Assembly: GCF_004210375.1 (NCBI RefSeq)
Contig: NW_027467782.1
Coordinates: 22,671,276 to 22,735,275, forward strand
Direction of reading: 5' to 3'
DNA from: Tachypleus tridentatus
Taxonomy: Eukaryota; Arthropoda; Merostomata; Xiphosura; Limulidae
DNA length: 64,000 nucleotides
A model generated the notes under the pieces. The model did no database searches, was not told the origin of the DNA, and was given only the letters and a program-made list of their open reading frames with translations. The translations under genes and the position numbers were made by a program. Below are positions 1 to 12,392 of this stretch, piece by piece; the first letter of the stretch is position 1, and each line of letters starts with the position of its first letter.

Positions 1-224
1 GTGTATCTTGGAATGTTTTTAATGTATTACTCTTCCCTGGAAATGCATCACTCATTGTGTCTTCATATTTGATAACTTAATGTTCTGGTAATCTTTACTT
101 TTTTGTGGTTTACCTTTAATTGCATGACAGAGTTAAATATTGCTGGTATTGATTAAAATAAACTGAGTTAGCTACTATAATGCTTAAAACTCTGTGATGT
201 TGAGAAAACCCACTTGTTGAGAAA

Positions 225-344
225 TATATATGCAAAAACAGCTCATTTGGGTTGAGAAAATATTTTATGTAGAAGAGCGAACAACCTTTCGACCTTCTAC
301 GTAAGATATTTTCGCAACCCAAACAAGCCGTTTTTGCATATATA
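225..344. mobile_element. Penelope end remnant forming a hairpin
   Basis: The left arm matches the outer end of the Penelope-like element (TATATGCAAAAACAGCTCAT, GAAGAGCGAACAAC). The right arm is its inverse (ending GCCGTTTTTGCATATATA). Arms are about 49 bp with several mismatches and a 20-30 bp centre. The similar flanks ATAATGCTTAAAACT and ATAATGCCTAAAACT may be a target duplication. Confidence 0.7.
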
Positions 345-1159
345 ATGCCTAAAACTGTACACTTTATTTATGAAAGACTCATGTATGTTAACAAATGATG
401 TATCATATACAGTTTATAACACAAAATATACCAGAAAGTAATTGAGCCTTTCAGGCTGGTTTCATCTAAGAAGAGGAGTTCAGATAGCTGTGTCTTACTC
501 TGGATTATTTATGGAGAAGGTTAGACTAGAATAATAGTAAGTGTATAAAAAGTTTTTATATACTGTACTTCTGATTATACTTTCCTGTTTGTTTGAGGTG
601 ATGTGATATCCTTTGGTATAAATATTGTTAGTTTTGTGAGATATACAGAAACTTTTTTGAACAAATAAATGACTGTAATATTGTCTGCTAGAATGAACAA
701 GCACTAGAACATTGTTCAAAATGTATATAAACAAACATAATGTTACAAATTAACTTCAGAGTTTACTATCACTTAATAATTTAAAAAAGCAATTATTTAG
801 TATACATATCATTTTTATATTATTTATAAAAAAGCTGATTGCTACTTTTATTGTTCATTCTTAGTTTGGCCTTGTTTAATTATATATCCTTGCAATAATT
901 GGGTAATGAGGTTTGTCACATTGACATGTAATTTGTTTTGTAAACGTCAATGATTTATGTTGATTTAAATGTTGTTTGATAAAACAGTAGTTAAAAAAGG
1001 AAGTTTAAAACAATAAAGTGTTGAAATTACATCTTCAGATCCCACATGTCTACTGACTGATACAGGTATCATGATAGTCATGTCAGTTTTTATAACTCAA
1101 CAATAAAAATTTACTTATCACACAGTTTGTTATTAAGGCTCTTTTTAACTGCATTTGTA
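345..1159. other. AT-rich DNA without recognised features
   Basis: No convincing coding frame, SINE or exon is seen between the Penelope remnant and the first mariner. Confidence 0.5.
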
Positions 1160-2200
1160 TCAGGTCATCTCATAAGTACTGTCCGAAAATTTAATGCAGA
1201 AAGTGCATCATCATTTCTGTCTCTGTAGGATGCTTTAATGACTGAGATTATGTAGTAGGACATGTATAAAATTCTTCAGACAAATAAAAGAAATTAATTT
1301 AACTCTACTTTTTCAGAGCATTAATCAAATAAACCTTCATGAAGATGGATGTGTCTGAGGAGCACATTAGGCATATAATACTTTATGAGTTTAAAAAATC
1401 AATAGTGCAGCAGAAACTACATGGAAACATTCAAGGTGTTTATGGTGTGGAGTCTCTCAATGAAAGAAAATGTCGAAGGTGGTTTCAGAAGTTCATATCG
1501 GGTGACTAAAGTGATGGTCCATGTTCAAGTCATCCTGTTGAGTTTAATGGTGACTTGCTGCTGGCAGCAACTTATGAAGATTGTGCTGTAACAGTTGAAG
1601 AACTAGAACAGAAGCTTAATTCAAACCATTTGACAGTTCACCATCATCTGTAACAGCTTGGAACGGTGTCAAAACTTGGAAAATGGGTTCCACATGATTT
1701 GACAGTAGCCAACCTTGGAGCAAGAGTGGACATTTGCACTTCTCTCCATGAACATACCTTGCTTTTTTTTGGACAGTTTAGTAACTGGAGATGAAAAATG
1801 TACATGTTATAAAAATGTTAAGTGTCTCAGACAATGGCTCAGTGTAGGTAAACTGGCTAAAGCACAGCCCATAATGGACCTCCACCTTAGGAAAGCCTTG
1901 TTAAGCATTTGGTAGGATATCTTTGGTGTGATCCACTTTGAGTTGCTGCCACTCAATCTAAAGATTACATCAGACTTCTGTTGTCAACAGTTAGAGCATT
2001 TGAATGTTGCACTGAAAAGAAAGAGGCCTGCTTTGGTCAGTCGTATATGTATTGTGTTACACCAGGATAATGCATGGCCCCATACAGCAAGGATCACATT
2101 TATAAAGATTGAAGAGATAGACTGGGAGAAACTTCCACATCCTCCTTATTTTCCAGTCCTTGCACCATCTGATTATCATCTGTACTGGATTAGTATGAGC
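1160..2200 (+). mobile_element. Mariner relic 1
   Basis: A 5' terminal repeat, TCAGGTCATCTCATAAGTAC, follows a TA. The transposase begins MKMDVSEEHIRHIILYEF and is broken by several stops and frame changes. The C-terminal part is readable at 1928-2203 with VLHQDNAWPHTA and LAPSDYHL, which carry two of the three catalytic aspartates of a DD34D mariner. The 3' terminal repeat is not seen, so the element is truncated at about 2200. Confidence 0.9.
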
Positions 2201-3654
2201 TGAGAATTTGTCTCCAGTATATAAAATGGAACTTGTTGGTTTAAATAATAAGGAAGTTTTCATTGTTACTTAACACTGTGATGTGTGTGTTATTTTTGCT
2301 TATTTTAATCTTATATGGAAATACTTTTTGCCAGCAATCAGAACATAGAAACAAAACTGACAAGGAATAGTAGAGCCTTAGCAATATATGTAAACATCTG
2401 TAATGAATGTTTTGAACTACACATATTTCATCTTCAACAAAAATCAATAAAATTAATTAATTAAACAATCTTTAGTATAAATATTAATATAATAATACAA
2501 TGAACAGTGTTATACATATTAATATAAACATACAGTGTTTAGGAAGTTATAAAACTTTCAATTTACAAAGAAACAAATGTATGTGGGAGTGGGTTTGAAT
2601 ATCTACTGAGGTTTCAACTTTCATTTATAATATATATACTTTCTTTTATTATCAGTTTGTTATCATTACATCCATAAGTTATTACTAAAAAAATTTTATT
2701 AAGAAATGGGATATGATGATGACGTTTAATTGTAGAATATATAGGAAAGTTAAGTGTAGTTAGAATATTAACTACAGTTCTGTTAGAAACTTTCATGTGT
2801 TTCAAGGTATGTATTAATAAGTGATGGGAAGTTTTGTCTACGTAGGGAATCTTACAGTTACCATCTTAGTTGTTTATGATAAATAGGATTTTAGTGAATC
2901 AAGCAATAAAATACATTGTTTGTATAACCTTATTGTTACTGACTAATCATACAAATCACAGGCAGTTGAGAACCGCGAGTGATTTAGTAATTAATTTTAT
3001 GTTACTGCAGAATATTTCAACTTGTATCATCTTTATGGTAACAGATACCCTGTTACCTTAAAGTTCAAAACACGACAAAATAAACGTTTAGTGGAATTAA
3101 AATATTTATAAAAATATAAGGTTTTATATAGAAAGTTTAATAACTTATACATTTTGTTTTAAAAATGGCAGACATTTATAATAGTTTTGTAAAATTTAGT
3201 TTTGTGAAAATAAAATAGTGTTTTCTTGGAACTGATATACAAATATATAATAAACACGTACACACAAACACTTGCTAGCACGCTGTTTGGCAACCTTTAT
3301 CTCTAGACATCAATGTTTATATAGTAGTGGACATAGTAACAATAGAACAAACTTTTATATGAAAAATAAAAATAGCAAGTTAAAAAATGAATTTTAAATT
3401 CTGGAAAACTTATTTCACTTTAACAAAACTGGGAAGTCAGTTCATAGAATTTCTTATATCCTGAGACTGGTTATTTCCAGTTAGTATATTAACATTTAGA
3501 TACTTTTCATGTTATGGTAATTATAAGAACGCATAACTGAAAGCAAAGGAGAATATGTTATATGTTAGGCACATTACATATGTCATCTCAGGCGTTGAAG
3601 AGGCCTCTCGTCAAACACTAGCAATATAGTTAATACCTCAAAAGGTTTCTGATG
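2201..3654. other. AT-rich DNA without recognised features
   Basis: Only short chance frames occur on either strand. Nothing could be assigned. Confidence 0.5.
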
Positions 3655-3712
3655 TATTAACCAGTCAGTGATACCCCAGCGGTATATCTACGGACTCACA
3701 CCACTAAACGCA
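3655..3712 (+). repeat. SINE family B fragment
   Basis: CAGCGGTATATCTACGGACT and CACACCACTAAA match the head of a second, shorter tRNA-headed SINE. Confidence 0.7.
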
Positions 3713-3927
3713 AACTATAACATCATACTTTAGACGAAACTTTGTATAAATCCAACCAAATATAAAAGAGAAACAAAAACGGAAGAGATAAATAAAACCA
3801 AATCACAAACCGCAGACGATATCCTGAGGAATTCCGATGTTTGTTTCATCGAGTTCTCTAAATGTATTAACAACTTTCTCAGTTAGCGAATAAACAGTTA
3901 AACTGTTTCGATATATTTCACTGTAAT

Positions 3928-4005
3928 TGTTTGTTTTGAATTTCGCGCAAAGTTACATGAGGGCTATCTGCACTAGCCGCCCCTAATTTAGCAGCGTAAT
4001 TTGAT
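3928..4005 (-). repeat. SINE family A fragment (tail part)
   Basis: TTTGAATTTCGCGCAAAG and GGGCTATCTGCACTAGCCGC match the body of the common tRNA-headed SINE. The tRNA-like head is missing. Confidence 0.8.
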
Positions 4006-4457
4006 AATGTAGGCCCGTAAACGTTTAGTTAAACCACCAAGGAACAAAGAGTGTAGTGTTCACTTATAGGAATAAAATAATCAGCCTTATCTTTCTCTAC
4101 TTATGTGCTATACCTATTGTTGAGACAGTGTAATATTATTTTATATGTATCTACAAAACTAGTTTAGAATTAACGAACTTTCTTCTACAAGTACTAAATA
4201 AACTTTTATTTTACAATTGAAGAAAACATCATTTTTGGGAAAGTACAAGACCTCTAGCAATAGAAAAGATAGATTGGCCTAAAACAACGAATTAAATACC
4301 TACTAATGCATTTTATTTTAAACTGAAGTCCATGTTTAAGAGAGTTGTCGTTATTTAAAACTTTTAAATATAATTTTTACAATTTTGCGAAAAGTAAAAC
4401 TTATTAATATATTTTAATTTCAAATGTTACGTATAAATAAATCCCTTTTGCAAAAGA

Positions 4458-4593
4458 AAGCTGTACCAGATACACCCACTCAAGTAGGTTCATGAGGCAC
4501 TAGACACTACTCTTACCTGAGGGGCTGATGATAATGTGGAAGCTGTGTCAGATCCACCCACTCAAGTAGGTTCGTAAGGTACTACACACTTAA
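4458..4593. repeat. Direct repeat, two units of about 83 bp spacing
   Basis: CCACTCAAGTAGGTTC occurs twice in similar 53-bp blocks (4458-4510 and 4540-4593). It lies immediately before the gag-like remnant and may be part of that element's leader. Confidence 0.7.
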
Positions 4594-5619
4594 CGTGCAC
4601 GATATCTTTTTTTCACTGTAAGCTCGACGAGGATGTCGAAAGTTTTGTAGATGTATTAAATGAAGTTGTTAGAATATCTGGTTGGACGGACGCACAGAAA
4701 TCAGACATTTTGAGACTAAGAACAGCAGGAAAAGCAAAACGTTTCATTGAGGCATTGCGTGAAACTGTAGATTTTAAGTTTGTAACACGTATGCTGACAG
4801 AGGAATATGGTAAACGAGAAAGGCCAAGCACAATCATGGCACAATTACGAAATATGAATCAAGAAAAAGGTGAGTCTGTTCGAGTGTTTGGACATAAGCT
4901 ACAAGAGCAAGGTAATAGATTACGTAGAACTTAGATTAGATGATGATCCAAGATACACTAAAGTCTGAGTATGAGCGAAGGTCGCTTAGCGATAGAACTC
5001 TGAATGATGTTAATGAATCCAATACCCCACGAGCAACCTTATTAGATTAATCAAGGAAACAAGAGAGCAACAGATATACAGGCACAAGCAGTCTGTAATA
5101 AGTATGATAAGTAAGAGTACAAATGAAACAGTAAACTGGCGAGACGGACAAAATAAGTGCGATGAATTGTAGTGTTTTAAATGGGGTAAGGTTGGCCACA
5201 TAACAAAAAAATTGTTTTATAAAACAAAATAAAAATGAGCCTGTAAGTTGTTTTGCGTGTTGTATTTTACGTTTAGTGAGGATTTTACAGGAAGGATTAA
5301 TTCAGAAGTATAAGATTTTAGTTAGACGATATCTTGTTGAGATAGAAGATTTGTTATTAGGATTAAAGGATATTAAAGATAGCGTTTAGATTTCAGATCT
5401 GACTCAACAGAAACGTGAGCCAGGTGGAAATGTCCTGAAAGTTTTGTTATGAACTGCAACCACAGATGATTTACGTGAATTAAACAAGAAAGTATGACAT
5501 CAAAGACAAGTATCCAGAGAAATGATTCATTTAATAGGTGAACAGATGACTATAATGAATTCATTAAACCAGACACTTTAATTACATGAACAGGAAATTA
5601 AAAGCGTATCTATATAGAG

Positions 5620-8243
5620 CAGGGATTCCCAACCTTTTGGCACTCGCGACCCCTTACCTAAAAGTTTGAAACCCATGTGACCCCCCTACTTAGGGCTTAC
5701 TATCAGCAGCTTAATTTTTCTTTTATTTTCTGTGAAGGAGAGGGAAAGAAACATCTAAAAAAATATTTTAAAATTCTGTAATTATTTATTAGCAAATTAA
5801 ATCTCATTGGTCCAACCTGAATTCACAAAAAGAACATATATTTCTTAAAATAATATTAACATAGGTTTGAACAGCTATCCAACCCAGCTAGTGAGATGCC
5901 TGATGTTGCATTTCAGCAGCAAGCTTTGAAATTCGTGGCCGAGCGTTTCTTAGAGCCAGTCTCATGTCATCTCCAACATCCAATCTGTTCCTATTGTTTG
6001 TTTTTTATATTGACAAGAGTGGAAAATCCTGTCTCACACAAGTAGGTAGAAGCAAATGGAACAAGGACACGTAAAGCTATCATGCTGACTTTGGAGTATG
6101 ACTGATACATAGCGCACCAGAACTGAGTCACGGATTTCACCTTGAAGAGATCACGAGCTGAAGAGTCGTTCTTTAGATTCAGAAATTTATCTTGGATATC
6201 ATCTGGGATGCTGGATACATCAAGTTCAGTACAAAGTGGGTTCCTTACCAGGGCCTCCTGTTCCTGTGATAGCTCAGGGAAGTAACGCTCGACTTCCTTT
6301 TCTAGAGACTGAAGATGTTCGGTTATCTCATCCTTGAGGAACTGATCCAGTTGGATCTGAGACTCATCCGTCACTCCACAAAGTTTTTCAAACATAGCAA
6401 TATTTCCAAGATTGGTTTTCCGACACAAGTTCTACAGTTTGGAAACAAAGGCCTGAAGACTATCTTGAAAAAGGAGAACATGTGTTTCCCTTCCTTGAAG
6501 CTTCAAATTGAGCTTGCTCACCTGGTCAAAAATGTCGGCTAGTTACGCAACCCTTTTGTTCCATGCTTCATCTTCGAAGTGAGCTACAAGATCTTTCCTT
6601 TCTTGAGTCTCCAGGAATAGCTTTATTTCATCTTTCATTTCAAAGACACGATTAATAACGTTTCCTTTCGACAACCAATGTACTGCTGTGTAGAAGAGAA
6701 GGACTTCGTGGTCAGCATTCATGTCTTTGCATAGTTCTTTGAATAGGCGAGTGTTGAGTGCTTGAGTCTTCACATAATTTACAATTTTGATTACAGATTC
6801 AAGCACTTCCTGCAGAGAGGCAGGGAGAGTCTTAATGGCGAGAGCATATCGGTGAATCATGCAGTGGATGCCCTTTGCTTGAGGTGCTAGCTTCTTCACT
6901 CTAGACTGGAATCCTGATTTCGATCCCAGCATAGCCGGTGCCCCATCCGTACAAACCCCACACACGTTTTCCTATTGAAGATCTTCGTCTTGAAAAAAAA
7001 AGTTGAAACTTTTCCATGACATCATCAGCTTTTGTTGTTGTTTCAAGTGCACTGCAGAATAAGAATTCGTCTTTGATGTCACCTGAATTAATGTATCTCA
7101 CGAAGACAAGCAACTGAGAACATGAACTTACATCTGTTGACTCGTTGAGCTGAAAATAGAACAAAGGGGAACCCTTGATTTCAGTCAAAACCTGTTCCTT
7201 CACATCCATAGACATTTTAGAAATGCGCCTCTGTATAGTATTATTTGACAGAGATACTTGCTGCATCTTCTTTGCACTGGCTTCTCCAAGAATAATATTT
7301 ACTGCTTTCATCATGCAGGGTTTAAGAAGTGTTTCTCCAATCGTGTGAGGCTTTTTTTGTTTAGCAATTTCGAATGCAATCTCATATGAAGCTTCCACTA
7401 CGGCTGCACTCTGCTGCTGAAACGACCCACTTCTATCGATTCTTTGGCTTTTAAGACACCGTTCACGCCGTTTGAAGAAATCCAAACCTTTCTTTGCGTG
7501 TTCTGGATGTTTCATCTCGAGATGACGCTTGAGTTTTGATGGTTTCATTGACTCTGCACTCAGGACAGCATGGCACAAAACACACTGTGGTTTCTCGATG
7601 CCGTCGTTGGCGAGCACAGTGGTGAAGCCAATGTTGAGGTAGCATTCTGAGTATCTGCGCCGTTTAGCCATGGACACAACTCACATCTACTGCTTACTTA
7701 TCTCCTTGTTAAAATAAAATAAAAGTGTTGAATAATGAACGCTTTGGCAACTGTAGATCTTACACTGACTACTTGTGGGGGGGTGGAGGTAGAGTAGTGA
7801 TGGGGTAAGTATTGGGAGGGAAGGGAGCGTGGCCAGTCGCGCGATTCGTCATCCACCAATCAGCAACGGACATGTGACTCACGTGTCGACAGCGAGTACA
7901 CACACACTTAATCACAGCTAAACAGACACACAAGCATACGTACATGCGCGTACACTCACATACTCGCTACTCACTAGTACACACATACATACAGTTGCAG
8001 ACACATACACATTCACTCACAGGCACGCATACATACACCCATAATATCACCTTATGACATTGAACTAACGTAGCATACGTTTTGCTTTGCACCGAAACAA
8101 AAAAAAATGTAAGAGCATGAAAATGTTATTGATGAAATAAAATTAATGTTATCCCAAGCTACTTCTAACAAGGCTACGCGACTCCCCTGCCAAAGCTTCG
8201 CGAACCCCCTGGGGGTTCGCGACCCACCGGTTGGGAAGCCCTG
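5620..8243 (-). mobile_element. hAT DNA transposon 1, nearly full length
   Basis: The ends are CAGGGATTCCCAACC and the inverse of CAGGGCTTCCCAACC. An exact 8-bp target duplication, ATATAGAG, flanks it at 5612-5619 and 8244-8251. These features define a hAT element of 2.62 kb. It sits inside the virus-like fossil. Its 5' part (about 7780-8060) holds a CA-rich low-complexity stretch. Confidence 0.96.
5991..7677 (-). pseudogene. hAT transposase (ZBED5/SCAND3-like), broken
   Basis: The start MAKRRRYSECYLNIGFTTVL leads into a BED-type zinc finger with CVLC and HLEMKH (around residues 30-55). The catalytic core has FQLNESTDVSSCSQLLVFVR and CTDGAPAMLGSKSGF, then HCMIHRYAL. The C-terminal dimerisation block ends RVLVPFASTYLCETGFSTLV. 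These are features of the hAT group that gave rise to ZBED5-type genes. The reading is interrupted by at least two frame changes and two stops, giving pieces at 7677-6901, 6965-6543 and 6428-5991. The copy looks inactive but not very old. Confidence 0.92.
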
Positions 8244-8867
8244 ATATAGAGCATTAGTAAATATTACTAACAGTTTGATACATACTAGAATAAGACAAAC
8301 TGAGTTTCATAAGGCAGGAATTAAAATGTTAGTTTTCAATTGTAGAATTCATACTGATTTACAACAATTATCATTTACAGTTGGAAATAGTGGAACTAAG
8401 TTAGCTAAGTCAGTACAAGCATTGTATGCAGCTGCAGACAGAAAGTTGAGTAAATACTTTATCGCTCCAAGTTAATTAGAAAAAAGTATTAGACGGTATT
8501 GAAAGTGAGTTACCTCCGTACTTACAATCTGTAATTCCTACACATAGAAAAGAAATTTACATGTATTATAGATAGGCTGATGTAAAAACAGCCGCAGTAA
8601 AGGATACGCAAAGAATGTTCATAGAGATACCTTTGAAATCAAACGATAGAATGTTTAAATTATATAAAATCATACCCTAATCATTAGCATTAAGCCATTC
8701 ATTATCTATAAGTATAGAAATTAACAACCAATATCTTGCAGTGTCAAGTGATCAACGTACTTATGTGGAAATAACAGAATATATGCTAAACTGTTTAGAA
8801 GGGCCCATTAGAGTATGTGACCCAATTTCAGTAATTTATTCAGTACTCATTATGACTTGAAGTTATG

Positions 8868-9543
8868 CAATATTAACTAGACTTTCCAAGGATGGAGGTT
8901 CATTTTGGGTTGTGCTTTAGCCAGTTTACCTGACCTGAGTCATTGTGTACGGCTCTTAACATTTTTATAATATATCTATTTTTCATCTCCAGCCACTAAC
9001 CTGTCCAAAAAAGGTGAGTTACGTTCACAAGAGTGCAGAGAAGTGCAAATGTTCATTCATGCTCTGAGGTTGGCTTTCGAGTTGTTGCGGATGACAGTGA
9101 ACTGTTGAGTTAAGCTTCTGTGCTAGTTCTTCAAATGCAACAGCACAGTCTTCATCAAGTGTAGCCAGCAGCAAGTCATTATTAAACTTAAGCTGTAGTC
9201 ACCTGATATAAACTTCTGAAACTACGTTCGACGTTTACTTTCATTGAGAGAATTCGCACCATAAACACCTTGAATGTTTTTTTGTGGTTTCTGCTGTACT
9301 ATTGCCTTTTTAAACTCATAAAGCATTATATGCCTAATGTGCTCTTCAGACACATTCATCTTCATAATGGTTTATTTGATAAATGATCTGAAAAAGTGGA
9401 GTTGTGATAGTTTATTTTATTTGTCTGAAGATTTTTATACACGTCCTACTACATATTTTAGTCATTAAAGCCTTCTACAAAGACAGAAATGATGATGCAC
9501 TTTCTGTATTGAAATTTCGAACATCACTTATGGGATGACCTGA
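8868..9543 (-). mobile_element. Mariner relic 2, 3'-truncated
   Basis: On the minus strand this begins with the same terminal repeat (TCAGGTCATCCCATAAGTGA) next to TA. The same N-terminus, MKMNVSEEHIRHIMLYEFKK, follows. It is the same subfamily as the relic at 1160-2200, in opposite orientation. The second half of the transposase is missing. Confidence 0.88.
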
Positions 9544-10040
9544 TAAATTATGAAAAAATTTAGTTCGTAATAAATAACAAACAATATTTAAATCATGTAG
9601 GATTACTTTAAATCAAAGATTTAGCTGACTGCATACAAGATAAAAAGTTCTTCCGTTAGATAAAAAGAGTCCACTGTGAACAAAATCAAACAAATAATTA
9701 TTAAAACGATACAAAACACTGTTGTTCTGTATAGTGAAACAATCATTAAGAAACTCTTACTTTACTTGACTTAACATATATAAATATATGGACACATAAC
9801 CTGTTAGTTGATTTGTTATCACGAGATACTGATATATATATGCATTTGGCATTCAATTGAAACTTCAAAGTATAAACAAGTGTGATGTAGTGTGTGGTTC
9901 AGTTCTTTATTTATTCAATAAAGTTTATTCCTGAAGTTGATATGTATATCATTATACATACTTTAATACGAAATTTATGTTGTTGCTACAGAGTTATGTA
10001 TTAATGCACAGTTGGTACAATGTGTACAAGGAGGTTGACA
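9544..10040. other. AT-rich DNA between mariner relic 2 and SLC6 copy 1
   Basis: I looked here for the TM9-12 exons of copy 1 on the minus strand and found none. Confidence 0.5.
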
Positions 10041-10100
10041 TCTCAAAAGAGACGCCCATTCGTCTACAGTTCCTGTTATTAAAACTTCCACAGTGCAGAA
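10041..10100 (-). pseudogene. SLC6 copy 1 exon 9 remnant (between TM8 and TM9)
   Basis: The minus strand reads FCTVEVLITGTVDEWASLLR, which follows TM8 in the family (FCTVEGFVTALVDE...LR). Copy 2 has the same exon at 32046-32139 with a proper CATAG acceptor. Here the three bases TAG just before the exon are missing, so no acceptor AG remains. After the final Arg the sequence departs from copy 2, and the RRKLFTLG stretch found there is absent. I read this as a truncated, unspliceable exon. Confidence 0.8.
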
Positions 10101-10204
10101 TGAAAAACAAAAACTGACCAATATGAGTACACATGTTGTCATAACATACAGATTAAAGTAACTTAATAACATAGTTAGACAGACCTATATAAATTTTATA
10201 TGTA

Positions 10205-11756
10205 CACTGCTGGCCAAAATCTTGAGGCCAATGAACAAAAAGAGAAAATATGTATTTTGCGTTGTTAGACTCAACCACTTATTTGGGTAGAGCTTCGAAA
10301 AATGAAAATGAGAAAATGGAAAATAAAAAAGAACTTTTTGGGCATTTAATAGGGAAAATAAGAACACTATGAAATTAGCCTAAATACTAGCTGGTGAAAG
10401 GTTTAAGACCATACTAAAACGAAGCGTTAATCGGTAAACACGTAATGAAATTTAGTCATTTGTGTTCAAGCATTAGCATTGTCAACATTTCCCACTCACA
10501 TCTCCTGTGTCACACATTGGGTACCAAACATGGCAAAGGTGAAAAAGTTGGCAGAGTCTGAACGTGGCAGCATTGTCGAGCTGCAAAATTAAGGTATCTC
10601 TCAACATGCCATCGCTGGTGAGACTGGGCGCAGTAAAACTGCTGTTGCAAGTTTCTTAAAAGATCCTGAGGGATACGGAACGAGAATTTTGAGTAGTCAG
10701 CCCAAGAACATTTCGCCGGCGTTGAGCAGGAGGATTCGATGGGTTGTCCGGCAAGACAATAGCCGATCGTCGAACCAGATTAAGATCCTTACGGACAGAG
10801 AATGCAGCTCAAGAACAATAAGACGGCATCTACGAGAGAAAGGCTTTAAAAATCGTAAACGTCTTCAAAGGCCACGCCTCCTTCCACACCACGAAACAGC
10901 TCGGTTACACTTTGCTGAAAAGCACCAAACACGAGACGTAGAAAAGTGGAAGAATGGTTTGTTTTTCTATGAGAAAAAAGTTAACCTGGATGGTCCAGAT
11001 GGCTTCCAACGTTACTGGCACGATAAGGATATCACACCAGAGAAATTTTCTACACGACACAGTGGAGGAGGTTCCATCATGATCTGAGGTGCTTTCTTCT
11101 TCCATGGAACAATAGAGCTTCAGGTTATACAGGGGCGTCTAACAGCAGCTGGCTACATTGGCATGTTGGAGAGAGCATCCTTATTGACTGAAGGCCCCCG
11201 GTTGTGTGGAAATAACTGGGTCTTTCAGCAGAACAATGCTGCAATCCACAATGCCCGTGATTTTTTGGGACCATCCAGCGTGCTTGCCCGAACTGAATTC
11301 AAATTGAAAATGTTTGGGGGTAGATGACAAGGAAAATCTATAGAAATAGACGTCAATTTCAAACAGTGCATGATATTCGTAAAGCCATCTTCACCACTTG
11401 GAATAATATACCAGCCAGCTTTCTGCGAAATCTTATATCGACCATGCCAAAGCGAATGTTTGCAGTTATTCGCAATGATGGCCGTACAACTCACTAATGA
11501 GATCTCTTATTGGGCATTTCCTACCCTGTTTAGGACTTCTTTTTGGTATGGTCTTAAACTTTTGACCAGCTAGTATTTAGGTTAATTTCATAGTGTGTTC
11601 ACATTTTCCCTATTAAATGCTAAAAGTTTTTATTTTAATTTCCCTTTTCTTATTTTCATCTTTTGTAGCTCTACTCAAATAAGTGGTTGAGTCTAAGAAC
11701 GCAAAATGCATATTTTCTCCTGATGTTAATTGGCCTTAAGATTTTGGCCAGCAGTG
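10205..11756 (+). mobile_element. Tc1-like DNA transposon with long terminal inverted repeats
   Basis: The element is 1552 bp, is flanked by TA on both sides, and has imperfect inverted repeats of about 190 bp starting CACTGCTGGCCAAAATCTTG. A decayed transposase lies inside. Copy 2 of the surrounding intron has the same flanks without the element (near 32235), a natural empty site, so it jumped in after the gene duplication. The long repeats resemble the IR/DR-type arrangement of Tc1 relatives. Confidence 0.95.
10530..11497 (+). pseudogene. Tc1-like transposase, inactive
   Basis: Translation from MAKVKKLAESERGSIVELQN gives a helix-turn-helix N-terminus (SQHAIAGETGRSKTAV). The catalytic region has SGGGSIMI and QQNNAAIHNA; the second catalytic Asp of the usual QQDNA is Asn here. 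IENVWG with the final catalytic Glu lies in another frame, followed by a C-terminus ending RMFAVIRNDGRTTH. There are at least four in-frame stops (including one at residue 21) and a frame change near 11290. About 320 residues is the usual length. It cannot work. Confidence 0.9.
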
Positions 11757-12392
11757 TATATATATTTAGTGAATTAATGTTTTGTATAATAAAGTTTCAA
11801 ACACACGTGTTATTATTTAGTTTGATAACGTAATACTTCATCTTGCGTGAGAGGACGTTTTAAGTTATAAGTTTCTGTGTGTTACACGCACACCAGGGAA
11901 TAATATATGGGAGTCATGGAGTAAAACAGTTCGTAGCTTCTACCGTTAGCTCCTGTTACTACTCAGGTGTCAGTGCAATTAATGACAATGATATCCTTTC
12001 ATTTCATCAACTACAAGTTTTACAAATTTCACGTACTAGCCTTACGTTCATTGAGGGATTGGCAGAATTTCTAAATCCCAAAAAAACAGTCGCAACTTGC
12101 TAATTGTTTTCCCCATACCTATCGGTTCTCTCGAAAATCTCTTGTTCTTCGTTGAAATGTGTAATTGGGTAAAATGTAACGGACGTACTAAATAACACCC
12201 GCACGTTAACATTACTCACGTTTTTATACTGCTGAAATTGTTTATTTCACTTCCAAGGAGATTCCATACGTTGAGCCACGCACAAGACGTTAAAACTCCC
12301 ACCAAGCAAACGATAAGAGAAACGTATAAATTTGAAACAAAAACGAAAGACAGTGTTTAGTCTCTGAATATTTCACAATGTTGACGTACATT

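Larger units (their letters stand above)
4600..8866 (+). mobile_element. Virus-like LTR-kin element fossil (gag-like and env-like parts)
   Basis: Two old coding remnants in the same orientation belong to a retrovirus-like element. The first (about 4600-5200) resembles a Gag capsid region. The second resembles an insect-type envelope fusion protein and lies on both sides of a hAT transposon (about 5225-5611 and 8252-8866). No protease, reverse transcriptase or integrase is visible, and I could not identify LTRs. The element is clearly broken, with many breaks, and is older than the hAT insertion. The family assignment rests on general protein pattern only. Confidence 0.65.

Noticed and set aside
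2057-2263. Minus-strand frame opposite mariner relic 1.
   Set aside because: It is antisense to the recognised transposase C-terminus and has no features of its own.
7760-8060. CA-rich stretch in the hAT element considered as a separate microsatellite locus.
   Set aside because: It lies inside the 5' untranslated part of the hAT and is only loosely repetitive.
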